A stretch of 64,000 nucleotides of DNA from Persephonella sp964519345 (GTDB taxonomy: Bacteria > Aquificota > Aquificia > Aquificales > Hydrogenothermaceae): contig CAZFKX010000026.1 in assembly GCA_964519345.1 (NCBI GenBank), positions 62,001-126,000 on the forward strand, written 5' to 3'. The position numbers were made by a program, and so were the translations under genes. The notes below the pieces were generated by a model. The model did no database searches, was not told the DNA's origin, and saw only the letters and a list, made by a program, of their open reading frames with translations. How positions within the stretch are numbered: position 1 is the stretch's first letter; every line of letters starts with the position of its first letter. Shown piece by piece: positions 35,173 to 44,749 of the stretch.

Positions 35173-38100
35173 GTAGCCTCGGGATGATAAACTACTATAG
35201 CGTCTGTTGACTGCTCTGGAGTAATAATGTAATTTTCCGTAAGTGTTATTCCAAACTCTTCAGGTTTCAAAAGGGAAAATATTTTTTCGTTTATGGAAAG
35301 ATCTGGACAGGCTGGATAACCTGGAGAGTATCTTGCCCCTTGATAATTTCTTATCTGATAGTTAACATCCTCAAGTGTTTTTCCTTCATTTTCAGCTATA
35401 TTCAGCTCAATTCTTATTTTTTTATGGATTATCTCTGCCAATGCTTCTGCAAGTTCTACTCCAAGGCCGTGAACAAGATGATAATCTTTGTATTTTCCCA
35501 TTCTAAAAAGTTCCTTCTCATACTCAGAAAGCTTACTGCCTGCTGAGACTATAGTAAAGGCAACAGTATCATGTCTCTCTGTATGAAAATAATCAGCTAT
35601 ACATCTGTATGGGGGTTTCTTAGACCTTGGAAAATTTATAACCAGTTCCCCAGTTCCTATAATATCCTTAAGAGGTTCTCTATTTACATCTTCATCTTTT
35701 ATCCATCCTTCTGTTTCAGGAAAAATTATGAGCGAACATTCTTTATTTTCTTCTCCCTCAACAGGAAAATCCGATCTACACGGCCAGTATCCATAAATTA
35801 TCTTCGGCTGAAATATATTCTCATTTATGAGAACTCTTTTCAGTCTTTCAAAAGCAGGCAGTATCTCTTCTTTTTTGATTCTCTCATACTCCTCTTTACT
35901 TTTTCCACTCCTTGTGTAACCCCATGCTCTTTTAAAAAGGCTACCTTTGTTTATCCATTTAAAGGCAAGTTCTTGGATATATCTATACAAATTCTTATCT
36001 TCCATTTCAGGATACACCCAAACATTTCTTCCCCAGAAAGGAGGAATAGGAACAGGAACAGATCTGTCAGGCATTTTTATTTTAGAAAGAGGGGGTATTT
36101 TTATCTCCTCTTTTTCAGGTTTTAACTCTTCTTTTTCTTCTTCATCATGTCCAAGATCAGTATCAAGAGGAGAGATTCTGTCCCACTTTTCTATTCTTGT
36201 CATAGCTTTGATACCATCAAAAGCATCTTTACAATAAAATACAGGACCATCATAAACAGGCCTGCAGTAATTATCTACAAACTTCTTGTTTAGAGCCGCA
36301 CCACCAAGTAAAACAGGTACATTTATACCCCTTTTTTTCATCTCTTCAAGATTATTTTTCATCTCAAGTGTTGATTTAACAAGTAGTCCACTCATTCCAA
36401 TAGCATCAGCATTGTGTTCTTTATATGCTTTTATAAAATCTTCAAGCTCAACTTTTATTCCAATATTAATAACCTTGAATCCGTTATTTGTAAGAATAAT
36501 ATCAACCAAATTTTTACCAACATCATGAACATCTCCCTTAACAGTACCAAGTACTATGGTTGTATTTCTTTCCTTTTTTTTCTTAGGAAGATACTTATTC
36601 AGATAGTCAACAGCAGATTTCATAGCTTCTGCAGATTGAAGAACAAACGGAAGCTGAATTTTACCTTTACCAAATAAATCTCCTATAATCTTCATACCGT
36701 CAATAAGAATATCATTTATTATTCTATCTGGGGGTATTGTATGACGAGCTTCCTCAACAGCCTTTATAAGTTTTTCTTTTTCACCATCTATAAGATGTTT
36801 TTTTATTTTTTCTTCAACGGGAAGATTCTCAAGAAGATCTTCCTCTCTTTTTTTATCTTTTTCCTTAACTTTTGAAAAATGCTGAATAAATCTAAATAAC
36901 GGATCCTCTCCGCTTTCCCATATATTAAATAGGAGGTTTTCACAGATTTTTCTGTCTTCCTCTGATATTCTGTGATAAGGTATAAGATGTTTTGGATTAA
37001 CTATTGCCATTGTTAATCCAGCTTCAACACAGTGATGAAGGAAAACAGAGTTAAGATACTTTCTTCCTATCATATCAAGACCAAAAGAAACATTTGATAT
37101 ACCAAGTATAAATCCAACCTCAGGATGTCTTTTCCTGATTTCCTTTATAGCTTCAATAGTATGTACAGCCGCTTCTCTGTACTCTTCATCTCCGGAACCG
37201 ACTGTAAATGTCAACAGATCAAAAACAAGATCTTCGGGACAGATACCATGTTTTTCCGTTGCTATTTTATACATCCTTTCGGCTATCTCTATCTTTCTTT
37301 CTTTCGTTTTTGCCATTCCCTTCTCGTCAATTGTAAGAAGAACGAGAGCAGCACCGTATCTTTTTGCAAGTTGACAAATTCTGTCAAACTTTTCCTCACC
37401 ATCTTCAAGATTTGCAGAATTAAGTATGGGCCTTCCACCAATATGCTTCAATGCAGCTTCTAAAGCCTCAGGTTGTGTACTGTCAGGCATTAGAGGAATT
37501 GGTATTTTTTCATTAAACCTTTTTATAACAGCTTTCATATCTTTAATCTCGTCTCTTCCTGCAAAATTAACGGAAACATCTATTCCATGTGCACCTGCCC
37601 TAACCTGCTCTTGAGCAACAGAGATTATCCCATCATAATCCTCATTTAAAAGTAACTCTCTGAACTTTTTTGATCCTGTAGCGTTTGTTCTCTCTCCAAC
37701 AAGAAATGGTGGCGGCTGCTGTTTCAAAGGCTGAACACTGTAGAGCGATGCAAGTGATCTTGGTTGACTCCCTTTAGGTGGTTTTGGTCTTCTGTTCTTA
37801 ACTTTATCTGCAAGAGCTTTAATATGTGAGGGAGTTGTTCCACAACAGCCCCCTACTACAGCAACACCATCAAAATCAAGAAATCTGCTTTCTTTTTCAG
37901 CAAACTCTTCAGCACCCATAGGATAGTATGTATGCCCTCCTCTGTTTTCTGGAAGACCTGCATTTGAGTGTACTGATATATAACCATTCCATACCTGTGA
38001 GAGTTTTCTAAGATGGCTTTCTATCTGATCAGGTCCTGTTCCACAGTTAAAACCAAGCGTAAGTATGTCAAAGGGTTCCATTATAACAGCAAGTGTCTGA

Positions 38101-38711
38101 ACATCTGTTCCTATAAGCATGGTTCCCGTTAGTTCAATAGTCGCAGATACCATAATAGGTATATCCTTACCGGACTCTTCAGCAGTATCCTGAACGGCAC
38201 GTAAAGCCGCCTTAATCTGAAGAGGATCCTGAAAGGTTTCAAGTAAAAATAGATCAATTCCTCCCTCTACAAGTCCTTTTGCTGCTATTTTGTATCCTTC
38301 GTACATCTCGTCATAATCTATATGACCAAGAGATGGAAGTTTTGTTCCTGGACCAAGAGAACCGGCAACAAATCTTGGTTTATCCGTTGATGAATAAGTA
38401 TCACATATCTGTCTAACAAGTTCTGCGCCGGCTTTTGCAAGCTGATAAGCTCTCTCTCCTATCCCATACTCGTCTAATACCCATGGAAGGGCACCAAAGG
38501 TGTTTGTTTTTATAATATCTGCTCCTGCCAAAGCATATTTCTCATGTATTGATCTTATAATATCAGGGGCTGTAACATTCAGTATCTCATTACATCCACT
38601 TTTTCCTTCCCATGCATCTGTCGGAATTATCATAGACTGGATAACAGTCCCCATAGCTCCATCTATAACAAGAACCTTGTCTCCTATCAAATCCCTTAAT
38701 CTGTTTCCCAT
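35157..38711 (-). CDS. metH: Cobalamin-dependent methionine synthase MetH
   Basis: 1184 residues with all four modules: homocysteine domain (1-310; zinc cysteines C223 and C289-C290 in VVGGCCGTTPSH), methyltetrahydrofolate domain (about 335-610), cobalamin domain (640-770; the DVHDVG motif at 727-732 provides the cobalt-ligand histidine H729) and the reactivation domain (about 910-1184) that binds SAM. AAGGAGA precedes the ATG. No cobalamin riboswitch is visible in the short leader, and no TGCAAAT operator. Its promoter overlaps that of the divergent speD2. Confidence 0.97.
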   Translation of the reverse strand: MGNRLRDLIGDKVLVIDGAMGTVIQSMIIPTDAWEGKSGCNEILNVTAPDIIRSIHEKYALAGADIIKTNTFGALPWVLDEYGIGERAYQLAKAGAELVRQICDTYSSTDKPRFVAGSLGPGTKLPSLGHIDYDEMYEGYKIAAKGLVEGGIDLFLLETFQDPLQIKAALRAVQDTAEESGKDIPIMVSATIELTGTMLIGTDVQTLAVIMEPFDILTLGFNCGTGPDQIESHLRKLSQVWNGYISVHSNAGLPENRGGHTYYPMGAEEFAEKESRFLDFDGVAVVGGCCGTTPSHIKALADKVKNRRPKPPKGSQPRSLASLYSVQPLKQQPPPFLVGERTNATGSKKFRELLLNEDYDGIISVAQEQVRAGAHGIDVSVNFAGRDEIKDMKAVIKRFNEKIPIPLMPDSTQPEALEAALKHIGGRPILNSANLEDGEEKFDRICQLAKRYGAALVLLTIDEKGMAKTKERKIEIAERMYKIATEKHGICPEDLVFDLLTFTVGSGDEEYREAAVHTIEAIKEIRKRHPEVGFILGISNVSFGLDMIGRKYLNSVFLHHCVEAGLTMAIVNPKHLIPYHRISEEDRKICENLLFNIWESGEDPLFRFIQHFSKVKEKDKKREEDLLENLPVEEKIKKHLIDGEKEKLIKAVEEARHTIPPDRIINDILIDGMKIIGDLFGKGKIQLPFVLQSAEAMKSAVDYLNKYLPKKKKERNTTIVLGTVKGDVHDVGKNLVDIILTNNGFKVINIGIKVELEDFIKAYKEHNADAIGMSGLLVKSTLEMKNNLEEMKKRGINVPVLLGGAALNKKFVDNYCRPVYDGPVFYCKDAFDGIKAMTRIEKWDRISPLDTDLGHDEEEKEELKPEKEEIKIPPLSKIKMPDRSVPVPIPPFWGRNVWVYPEMEDKNLYRYIQELAFKWINKGSLFKRAWGYTRSGKSKEEYERIKKEEILPAFERLKRVLINENIFQPKIIYGYWPCRSDFPVEGEENKECSLIIFPETEGWIKDEDVNREPLKDIIGTGELVINFPRSKKPPYRCIADYFHTERHDTVAFTIVSAGSKLSEYEKELFRMGKYKDYHLVHGLGVELAEALAEIIHKKIRIELNIAENEGKTLEDVNYQIRNYQGARYSPGYPACPDLSINEKIFSLLKPEEFGITLTENYIITPEQSTDAIVVYHPEATYFSV

Positions 38712-38754
38712 ATATATCTCCTTGCAATTTTTTTTATATTCGCTACTTTTAATA

Positions 38755-38784
38755 TTGATATTTTAAAAAAAATTAACTTATAAT
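38755..38784 (+). promoter_or_regulatory. Promoter for leader ORF and speD2
   Basis: TTGATA (38755-38760), an 18-base spacer and TATAAT (38779-38784). The -10 overlaps the -10 of the opposite metH promoter by four bases. Confidence 0.65.
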
Positions 38785-38804
38785 ATATATTCCATTTTTG
38801 TCAA
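38777..38804 (-). promoter_or_regulatory. Promoter for metH
   Basis: On the minus strand: perfect TTGACA (complement of 38799-38804), a 16-base spacer and TATAAG (complement of 38777-38782). Two polymerases could not occupy this and the speD2 promoter together. Confidence 0.65.
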
Positions 38805-38831
38805 AATTAACCTGCAAAGGAGGTTTTTATC

Positions 38832-38924
38832 ATGGGCAGTAGTAGCCCGACGCATTATTTCAGCATCGAAAAAACAAGATTGGAGGATAGAAAATGGAAA
38901 AAACCCTCGGACTGCATATCCTAG
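38832..38924 (+). CDS. Candidate 30-residue leader peptide overlapping the speD2 start
   Basis: ATG at 38832 follows a very strong AAAGGAGG (38816-38823 region), better than that of speD2. It encodes 30 residues beginning MGSSSPTHYF and ending KKPSDCIS, with a TAG at 38922-38924, so it runs across the speD2 ribosome site and 31 bases into speD2 in another frame. Its first codons form GGGC-AGTAGTA-GCCC, a small hairpin. Translation of this ORF could gate access to the speD2 start, as leader ORFs do elsewhere, including the regulatory uORF of mammalian AdoMetDC. This is inference from one sequence; it may also be chance. Confidence 0.45.
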   Translation: MGSSSPTHYFSIEKTRLEDRKWKKPSDCIS

Positions 38925-39295
38925 CGGACCTTTACGGTGTAGAATTTGACAAAATTGATCATGTTGAGGATGTAAGAGATCTCCTCGAAGGTGCAGTTAA
39001 GTACGCAAATTTAAGTAAATTATCATCTCATTTTCATCAATTTTATCCCCACGGCGCAACAGGTGTAATCCTCCTCGAAGAATCCCACATATCAATCCAT
39101 ACATGGCCGGAGCATGGTTATGCGGCAATTGATGTTTATACGTGCGGTGGAAAGGAAAAAACTTTTAAGGCTATGGAGTATATACTTAAGGTACTAAAAC
39201 CTAAAAGAATTGATGAAAAAGTTGCTGAAAGAGGAACTGTTCCTGTTCGCAAAGAAGCCACCCATATAGAAAAGATAGAGCTTGAAACAGTTTAA
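38894..39295 (+). CDS. speD: S-adenosylmethionine decarboxylase proenzyme, second paralog
   Basis: 133 residues, close to Thermotoga SpeD in length. The cleavage site is EESHISIHTWPE with S64 as pyruvoyl precursor; H69 and C84 complete the processing and catalytic set. LGLHILADLYGV is the usual N-terminus. GGAGGA lies seven bases before the ATG, inside the leader ORF. It is divergent from metH, which makes the methionine that becomes SAM. A terminator follows directly. Confidence 0.94.
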   Translation: MEKTLGLHILADLYGVEFDKIDHVEDVRDLLEGAVKYANLSKLSSHFHQFYPHGATGVILLEESHISIHTWPEHGYAAIDVYTCGGKEKTFKAMEYILKVLKPKRIDEKVAERGTVPVRKEATHIEKIELETV

Positions 39296-39328
39296 AAGCG
39301 GTTTTTCCGCTTTTATTTATTTTTAACC
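39294..39328 (+). terminator. Terminator after speD2
   Basis: AAAAGCGG (39294-39301) pairs with CCGCTTTT (39307-39314) around a five-T loop, followed by ATTTATTTTT. Confidence 0.75.
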
Positions 39329-39340
39329 GAATATAAAACT

Positions 39341-40360
39341 ATGAACAGATCTCCAATCTCCACAACTTTAGTATCCATCGCTTCTGTAGTTGTAATAATT
39401 GCAGGATTAAAGGCGGCTCAGGAGTTTGTTGTTCAGTTTTTGCTTGCCTTATTCTTCGCTATTATGTTTCTCCCAGTTTTTAAGCATTTAAATGCTCTAA
39501 AAATACCAAAATGGATATCATTAATCATAATACTCTTCATAAATCTTCTTGTTGTATATCTTCTTGCCCTTACTATAGTTACGTCTGTTGATGAACTGAG
39601 AAAAAATCTTGGCGAGTACCAGGAAAAACTTAATATTTATATAGAAGAAAGTTCTAAGATCTTAGGAAAGTTCGGCGTTCATATCCCCGAAAATGTAAAT
39701 CTCGATCTTTTAAATCCAAATATGATACTCCAGTTTATGTCTAACTCACTTTTAAGTTTTGGAAATATACTTGCAAATGCTGTATTTATAATAATTCTCG
39801 CTGTATTTATACTTCTTGAAAGCGATATGTTCTCCCAGAAGATAAAACTGATATCAAAAGGTAAAAAAGCCTCTCTCCTTGTTGATCAATTCTTTGAAAG
39901 TGTAATAAAGTATATGAAGATAAAAACAATCGTCTCTGTTTTTACAGGTTTTTTAGCTTGGGTTTTCTTATTTATTTTTGGAATAGATTTTGCCCTTCTG
40001 TGGGGCGTGTTGACATTTTTACTTAATTTTATACCTACAATTGGATCAATAATAGCTGCTGTACCACCAGTTATAATAGCTCTTATAGACGGTGGAATTC
40101 CATTATCAATCATAGTTGCTGTCTGGTATCTTACAATAAATATGATTATTGGCAATATAATTGAGCCGAAATTCATGGGAAAAGGTGTTGGTCTTTCACC
40201 TCTTGTTGTTTTACTTTCTCTTGTTTTCTGGGGATGGGTACTTGGAACAGTTGGTATGTTTCTGTCTATACCACTTACAGTTATAGCAAAAATGGCATTT
40301 GAACTAAGGGAAGAAACTAAATGGATAGCTATTCTTATGGATAGCGAGGTAAGAAGATAA
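39341..40360 (+). CDS. AI-2E family (PerM/YdiK-like) membrane transporter
   Basis: 339 residues with about eight hydrophobic segments. The conserved region near the C-terminus reads ALLWGVLTFLLNFIPTIGSIIAAVPP and NIIEPKFMGKGVGLSP, diagnostic of the AI-2E transporter family. Members have been linked to autoinducer-2 export or to Na+/H+ exchange, so the name is not proof of substrate. There is no clear Shine-Dalgarno before the ATG. It stands alone, convergent with ugd. Confidence 0.85.
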   Translation: MNRSPISTTLVSIASVVVIIAGLKAAQEFVVQFLLALFFAIMFLPVFKHLNALKIPKWISLIIILFINLLVVYLLALTIVTSVDELRKNLGEYQEKLNIYIEESSKILGKFGVHIPENVNLDLLNPNMILQFMSNSLLSFGNILANAVFIIILAVFILLESDMFSQKIKLISKGKKASLLVDQFFESVIKYMKIKTIVSVFTGFLAWVFLFIFGIDFALLWGVLTFLLNFIPTIGSIIAAVPPVIIALIDGGIPLSIIVAVWYLTINMIIGNIIEPKFMGKGVGLSPLVVLLSLVFWGWVLGTVGMFLSIPLTVIAKMAFELREETKWIAILMDSEVRR

Positions 40361-40371
40361 AAACATTGATC

Positions 40372-41682
40372 TTATCTTCCTATCGAGTAATACTCAAACC
40401 CTCTATTTAACATATCTTCAGGATCATAGATATTCCTGCCGTCGATAATTATAGGTAGTTTCATAAGATCCTTTATCTTTTTAAGATCAGCATTTTTAAA
40501 CTGATCCCATTCTGTAATTATCAAAAGGGCATCAGCATCTTTTAAAGCATCATACATATCATCCATATATGCAATATTCTCCTTTTCAGGAAACAGATTT
40601 TTGAAATTATCCATTGCCTTAGGATCATAAAGTCTAAGATTTGCTCCGAGTCTGTCAAGCTCTCTTACTATATCTATTGATGGAGCTTCCCTTATATCGT
40701 CTGTATTAGGTTTGAATGAAAGCCCCCAAACAGCTATATTTTTATCCTTACTAATCCATAAAACATCCTCTATCTTATCCAAAAACTTTCTTCTTCTTGA
40801 TCTATTTATTTTTTCCGTTTCTTTTAAAAGACCAAAATCAAGACCATGGTCTTCGGCTATCTTTATAAATGCCTGAACATCTTTCGGAAAACAACTTCCT
40901 CCATAGCCTATTCCAGCATTAAGAAAATCTCTTCCTATCCTTTTATCATACCCCATACCATCAGCAACCTCTTTAATATCAGCTCCCACTTTTTCACATA
41001 GATCCGCTATCATATTTATATATGATATTTTCATCGCAAGAAATGAATTGGATGCATGTTTTATAAGTTCTGCAGCTGCCGGTGTTGTTATTAGAAGTGG
41101 AAACCCCTTTTCTGTAAAAGGTTTGTAAAGTTCCTCCATTATCCGCTTTGCTTTTTCTGATTCTACACCAACAACAATTCTATCAGGATTCATAAAATCG
41201 TAGATCGCAGACCCTTCTCTTAAAAATTCGGGATTTGATGCAATATCAAACTGTAAGGATTTATCTTTTATATATCTTCTGACTGTTTTTTTTACCCACT
41301 GGTGGGTATTAACAGGAACTGTTGATTTTTCTATGATCAGCTTATAACCTGTCATATACTCAGCTATCTGTCTTGATGCTTCTTCAATCTGAGAAAGATC
41401 AGCCTTTCCATCTTCTCCCTGAGGTGTTCCAACACACAGAAATATAACATCTGAAAACTTAACACCTTCTTCTATTTTATCTGTAAACTGTATTCTTCCT
41501 TCCCTTATATTTTTCTGGAGCATTTCAGAAAGACCAGGTTCATATATAGGTGATATCCCCCTACAGAGCTTCTCAAGTTTGGATGATACCTTTTCTACAC
41601 ATAAAACCTCGTTTCCAAGATCAGAAAAACATGCAGCTGTTACTAATCCAACATAGCCTGCACCTATAACTGTGATCCTCAA
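40372..41682 (-). CDS. ugd: UDP-glucose 6-dehydrogenase
   Basis: 436 residues. The NAD-binding N-terminus is ITVIGAGYVGLVTAACFSDLG; the catalytic cysteine lies in GIGYGGSCFPKD. It oxidises UDP-glucose to UDP-glucuronate for surface polysaccharides. The start is a TTG five bases after GGAGGAG. It is followed 40 bases earlier by the comF-thiD pair on the same strand. Confidence 0.95.
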   Translation of the reverse strand: MRITVIGAGYVGLVTAACFSDLGNEVLCVEKVSSKLEKLCRGISPIYEPGLSEMLQKNIREGRIQFTDKIEEGVKFSDVIFLCVGTPQGEDGKADLSQIEEASRQIAEYMTGYKLIIEKSTVPVNTHQWVKKTVRRYIKDKSLQFDIASNPEFLREGSAIYDFMNPDRIVVGVESEKAKRIMEELYKPFTEKGFPLLITTPAAAELIKHASNSFLAMKISYINMIADLCEKVGADIKEVADGMGYDKRIGRDFLNAGIGYGGSCFPKDVQAFIKIAEDHGLDFGLLKETEKINRSRRRKFLDKIEDVLWISKDKNIAVWGLSFKPNTDDIREAPSIDIVRELDRLGANLRLYDPKAMDNFKNLFPEKENIAYMDDMYDALKDADALLIITEWDQFKNADLKKIKDLMKLPIIIDGRNIYDPEDMLNRGFEYYSIGR

Positions 41683-41722
41683 ATTAACTCCTCCTGATAA
41701 ATATTAGAAATATTTTATCATG

Positions 41723-42388
41723 TTATCTTGCTATTACATAACCGTATATATACTCAGGATCTCCTTTTTTTATCTCCCTGTGGATCTGTCTTAGCGTGCT
41801 TCCTGTTGTGAGTATATCGTCAAAAATAAGAATCCTTTTATCCTTCACACTCCCTGTAAGGGAAAATGCTCCTTCAAGATTATTTTCTCTTTCCTTAGCG
41901 GTAAGTTCTGATTGAAAGTAGGTGTTTTTTACTTTCTTAACCAGTTCTTTTATATAAAAGTTTGGAAATATCTCTTTAAGTATAAGGTAGAGATGATTAT
42001 ATCCCCTGCTTTTTAAAACCTTACTGTGAATAGGTACATACGTAACAATATCTATTTTTTCCGTTTCGCAATAATAATTAAGATCATCTTTTATAATATC
42101 GGCAAAAACTTTTGATAGGTTTTTTATATTTTTAAACTTAAATGCAGATATCAGCTTCCGAACTTCCTTATTAGCTTCTGTGAAAACTCTAATATCCTTA
42201 AAAACTCTCTTTTTTAAACAGTCCTGACAGTTTTGATTTTTCTTTCCACAGCTCCGGCAGTAAGGAATATTTTTCTGCCTTATTGACTCTATACATTCCT
42301 GACAGACAACATTCTGATCTGTATAAAAAAAGATCTGATTACAAAGAAAACATTTAGCCGGAAAAAGCGTATTTAGAATATATCTCAT
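41723..42388 (-). CDS. comF: ComF-family phosphoribosyltransferase-like protein
   Basis: 221 residues. Four CxxC-type pairs (CFLC, CQEC, CRSC and CQDC) in the first 60 residues form the zinc region of ComF. The C-terminal phosphoribosyltransferase fold has the PRPP-binding ILIFDDILTTGST. ComF is needed for uptake of single-stranded DNA during natural transformation; its enzymatic activity is unclear. Overlaps thiD by four bases. Confidence 0.9.
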   Translation of the reverse strand: MRYILNTLFPAKCFLCNQIFFYTDQNVVCQECIESIRQKNIPYCRSCGKKNQNCQDCLKKRVFKDIRVFTEANKEVRKLISAFKFKNIKNLSKVFADIIKDDLNYYCETEKIDIVTYVPIHSKVLKSRGYNHLYLILKEIFPNFYIKELVKKVKNTYFQSELTAKERENNLEGAFSLTGSVKDKRILIFDDILTTGSTLRQIHREIKKGDPEYIYGYVIAR

Positions 42389-43173
42389 ACTACCGTCCAG
42401 AAATGATTTAGACTTCCCTTTCCTTTACCTATATCAAGTGAGTTTTCTAAAGCACCCTGAATATACGATCTGGCAATCTTTATGGATTTTAGGTGGGAAT
42501 ATCCTTTTGCAAGACATGCTGTTATAGCTGCAGAAAATGTACATCCTGTTCCGTGAGTATTTTCCGTATCTACGTAAGGATACTCAATAAGATCTATATC
42601 TTCTTTATAAACAACATCAATAACTTTTCCATTTTGAGGCATGTGTCCTCCTTTTACAACAACCGTTGAAGCCCCCATTTTATGAAGTTCCTTTGCAGCT
42701 CTGATCATATCATTGACAGATTCAATCTTAATTCCGGTTAACTGTTCAGCCTCATCTTTGTTTGGAGTCAAAATGTCTGTTATAGGAATAATCTTTTTTA
42801 TAAATGTCTCTAAAGCCGATCTATCAAGAAGATATTTACCGTTAGAAGATTTTATAACAGTATCTGACACAAGGTTCTTCATCTTTAGTTCAGTAACAGC
42901 TTGATAAACTGCAAGAACATTAGCTTCTGTCTGAAGCATACCTATTTTAAAAGCATCTATGCCTATATCTTTAACAACAGTTTTTATCTGATTATAAAGT
43001 ATTTCTGCAGAAACAGGATAAGATCCTATTACACCTGATGTATCCTGAACAGTGATTGATGTAACGGCTGACATCCCATAAACACCAAATGCAGAGAAAA
43101 CCTTAAGATCCGCCTGAATACCTGCTCCTCCACTGTTATCCGAACCTGCTATAGTTAGAGCCTTATAAATCAA
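42385..43173 (-). CDS. thiD: Hydroxymethylpyrimidine/phosphomethylpyrimidine kinase
   Basis: 262 residues. Two phosphorylations of the pyrimidine half of thiamine. Motifs ALTIAGSDNSGGAGIQADLK, SAVTSITVQ, DILTPNKDEAEQLTG and TENTHGTGCTFSAAI are intact. It starts with TTG behind AGAGGT. The 67-base gap upstream is too short for a TPP riboswitch, and none is seen. Confidence 0.94.
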   Translation of the reverse strand: MIYKALTIAGSDNSGGAGIQADLKVFSAFGVYGMSAVTSITVQDTSGVIGSYPVSAEILYNQIKTVVKDIGIDAFKIGMLQTEANVLAVYQAVTELKMKNLVSDTVIKSSNGKYLLDRSALETFIKKIIPITDILTPNKDEAEQLTGIKIESVNDMIRAAKELHKMGASTVVVKGGHMPQNGKVIDVVYKEDIDLIEYPYVDTENTHGTGCTFSAAITACLAKGYSHLKSIKIARSYIQGALENSLDIGKGKGSLNHFWTVV

Positions 43174-43240
43174 GTCATAAACCTCTTCAAGCTGATGCTA
43201 TAATTTTATGTTCTTAAAATAAGTGATATCAAGGGTGCTT

Positions 43241-44746
43241 ATGTTTAAATACCTTATCCTTTTTCATACTTTTGTAGCCTTTTTAAGGGTAGGATATATT
43301 TTATCAGGTCATATTGATCTTTCAACAGAAGAGGCACAGTACTGGTTGTGGTCTAAACATCTTGATCTATCCTACTACTCAAAACCTCCTTTAATAGCAT
43401 ATATGAATGCTGTCTCAACATATTTTCTTGGAAATACAGAAATAGGCGTAAGGATAAATGCTGTTATACTTGGATTTCTAACGGCTGTCCTAACGTACTT
43501 TACAGCTTTAACAATATTCAAGGATTATATAAAAGATAAAAAAGAAAGGGAGATATTTGCTTTTTTATGTTCCATATTTATCTACGGTATTGTAGGATAC
43601 AACATAGCATCAATAATATTTCTAACAGATACACCTTTAATGCTTTTCTGGATCTTGACGGTTCTTCTTTTTTATAAAGCTTTAGAAGGAAAAAAACCTT
43701 TATTCTGGATAGGAACAGGTATTTCTGCAGGTTTAGGTTTTCTTTCTAAGTTTTCTATGGTTTTTTTCTTGCCGGCAGTACTTATCTATCTCTTGTTAAA
43801 AGACAGGGATGTATTTAGAGAAAAATGGTTTTATATATCTATATTAATAGCTTCTTTTTTTACTATTCCCGTTATAGTATGGAACTTTCAGCATGATTTT
43901 GTAACATTTAAACATGTTGGAACACTTGAGGGAGCCAACATAAAGGAGATTTCCATTGAGAAATCATTCAAGTATATAGGGGATTATATAGCAGGACAGA
44001 TCGGGATAAGCTCTGTATTTCTTTTTCCTTTATTTTTATATGCCTTTATAAAGGGCTACAGAGAAAAAAACAAAAAGGAGATACTTTATTTATGGATATT
44101 TCCAACAACAGTATTTCTTTTCTTTTTGTACGTTGCATTTAAAAAAAAGGTTGAGGCAAACTGGCCTGCTTTTGGATATATAACTTTATATATTTTAACG
44201 TTTTACTATATTTTCAACAAAAAACTTTATAAAACAACAGCCATTCTATTCTCATTATCTGTCTTGTCCACAGCTTTATTATTTTATACACCTATTCTTG
44301 ACAGAACAGGTCTTGGAAATGTTCTTCCTCCTGAGAAAGATCCAACCAAAAGATTAGTTGGATGGAGAGAGTTAGGCGAAAAAGTAAACAGTATAGTGTC
44401 AGACCTACCAGAAAATAAATATTTCATTTTTAGTGAAAATTACCATATAGCTTCAGAGCTTGCATTTTATGTTAAAGGCAATCCTAATACTTACTGTATA
44501 AATCTTGGAAGAAGAATGAATCAGTTTGATCTTTGGGAAAAAGTAAACAGATTTGCAAATAAAGGATTTTACGGCATTTATGTAACACAGTGGTCTTTAA
44601 GAAATGATGTAAGAAAATCTTTCGAGAAACTGATTAGACAGGATAGATTTGAGGTTGTATTTAGAGGCAAAGTTGTCAGAAGGTATAATATTTTTGTTCT
44701 AAAAGGTTTTAAAGGAATAAAAGAGATCAAAACAGAAAGGTACTAA
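43241..44746 (+). CDS. GT39-family membrane glycosyltransferase (ArnT/PMT-like)
   Basis: 501 residues with about 12 transmembrane segments. STEEAQYWLWSKHLDLSYYSKPPLIAY near residue 35 is the first-loop motif of GT39 enzymes, which use polyprenyl-phosphate sugars outside the membrane. Substrate unknown: lipid A or protein glycosylation are both possible. The ATG at 43241 follows AGGGTG; a GTG at 43223 is also open. It lies three bases before the Omp85 gene. Confidence 0.82.
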   Translation: MFKYLILFHTFVAFLRVGYILSGHIDLSTEEAQYWLWSKHLDLSYYSKPPLIAYMNAVSTYFLGNTEIGVRINAVILGFLTAVLTYFTALTIFKDYIKDKKEREIFAFLCSIFIYGIVGYNIASIIFLTDTPLMLFWILTVLLFYKALEGKKPLFWIGTGISAGLGFLSKFSMVFFLPAVLIYLLLKDRDVFREKWFYISILIASFFTIPVIVWNFQHDFVTFKHVGTLEGANIKEISIEKSFKYIGDYIAGQIGISSVFLFPLFLYAFIKGYREKNKKEILYLWIFPTTVFLFFLYVAFKKKVEANWPAFGYITLYILTFYYIFNKKLYKTTAILFSLSVLSTALLFYTPILDRTGLGNVLPPEKDPTKRLVGWRELGEKVNSIVSDLPENKYFIFSENYHIASELAFYVKGNPNTYCINLGRRMNQFDLWEKVNRFANKGFYGIYVTQWSLRNDVRKSFEKLIRQDRFEVVFRGKVVRRYNIFVLKGFKGIKEIKTERY

Positions 44747-44749
44747 GTA

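Noticed and set aside
38712..38831. Possible cobalamin riboswitch before metH
   Set aside because: The leader is under 70 bases and holds no B12-box-like element or extended fold; the same holds before metE and the BtuB-like receptor.
43174..43240. Possible TPP riboswitch before thiD
   Set aside because: Only 67 bases separate thiD from the divergent gene and no conserved thi-box sequence is present.
44545..44565. Another ATTTGCAAAT match to the Fur-type operator
   Set aside because: It lies deep within the GT39 coding region and is only a partial site, so chance is the better explanation.
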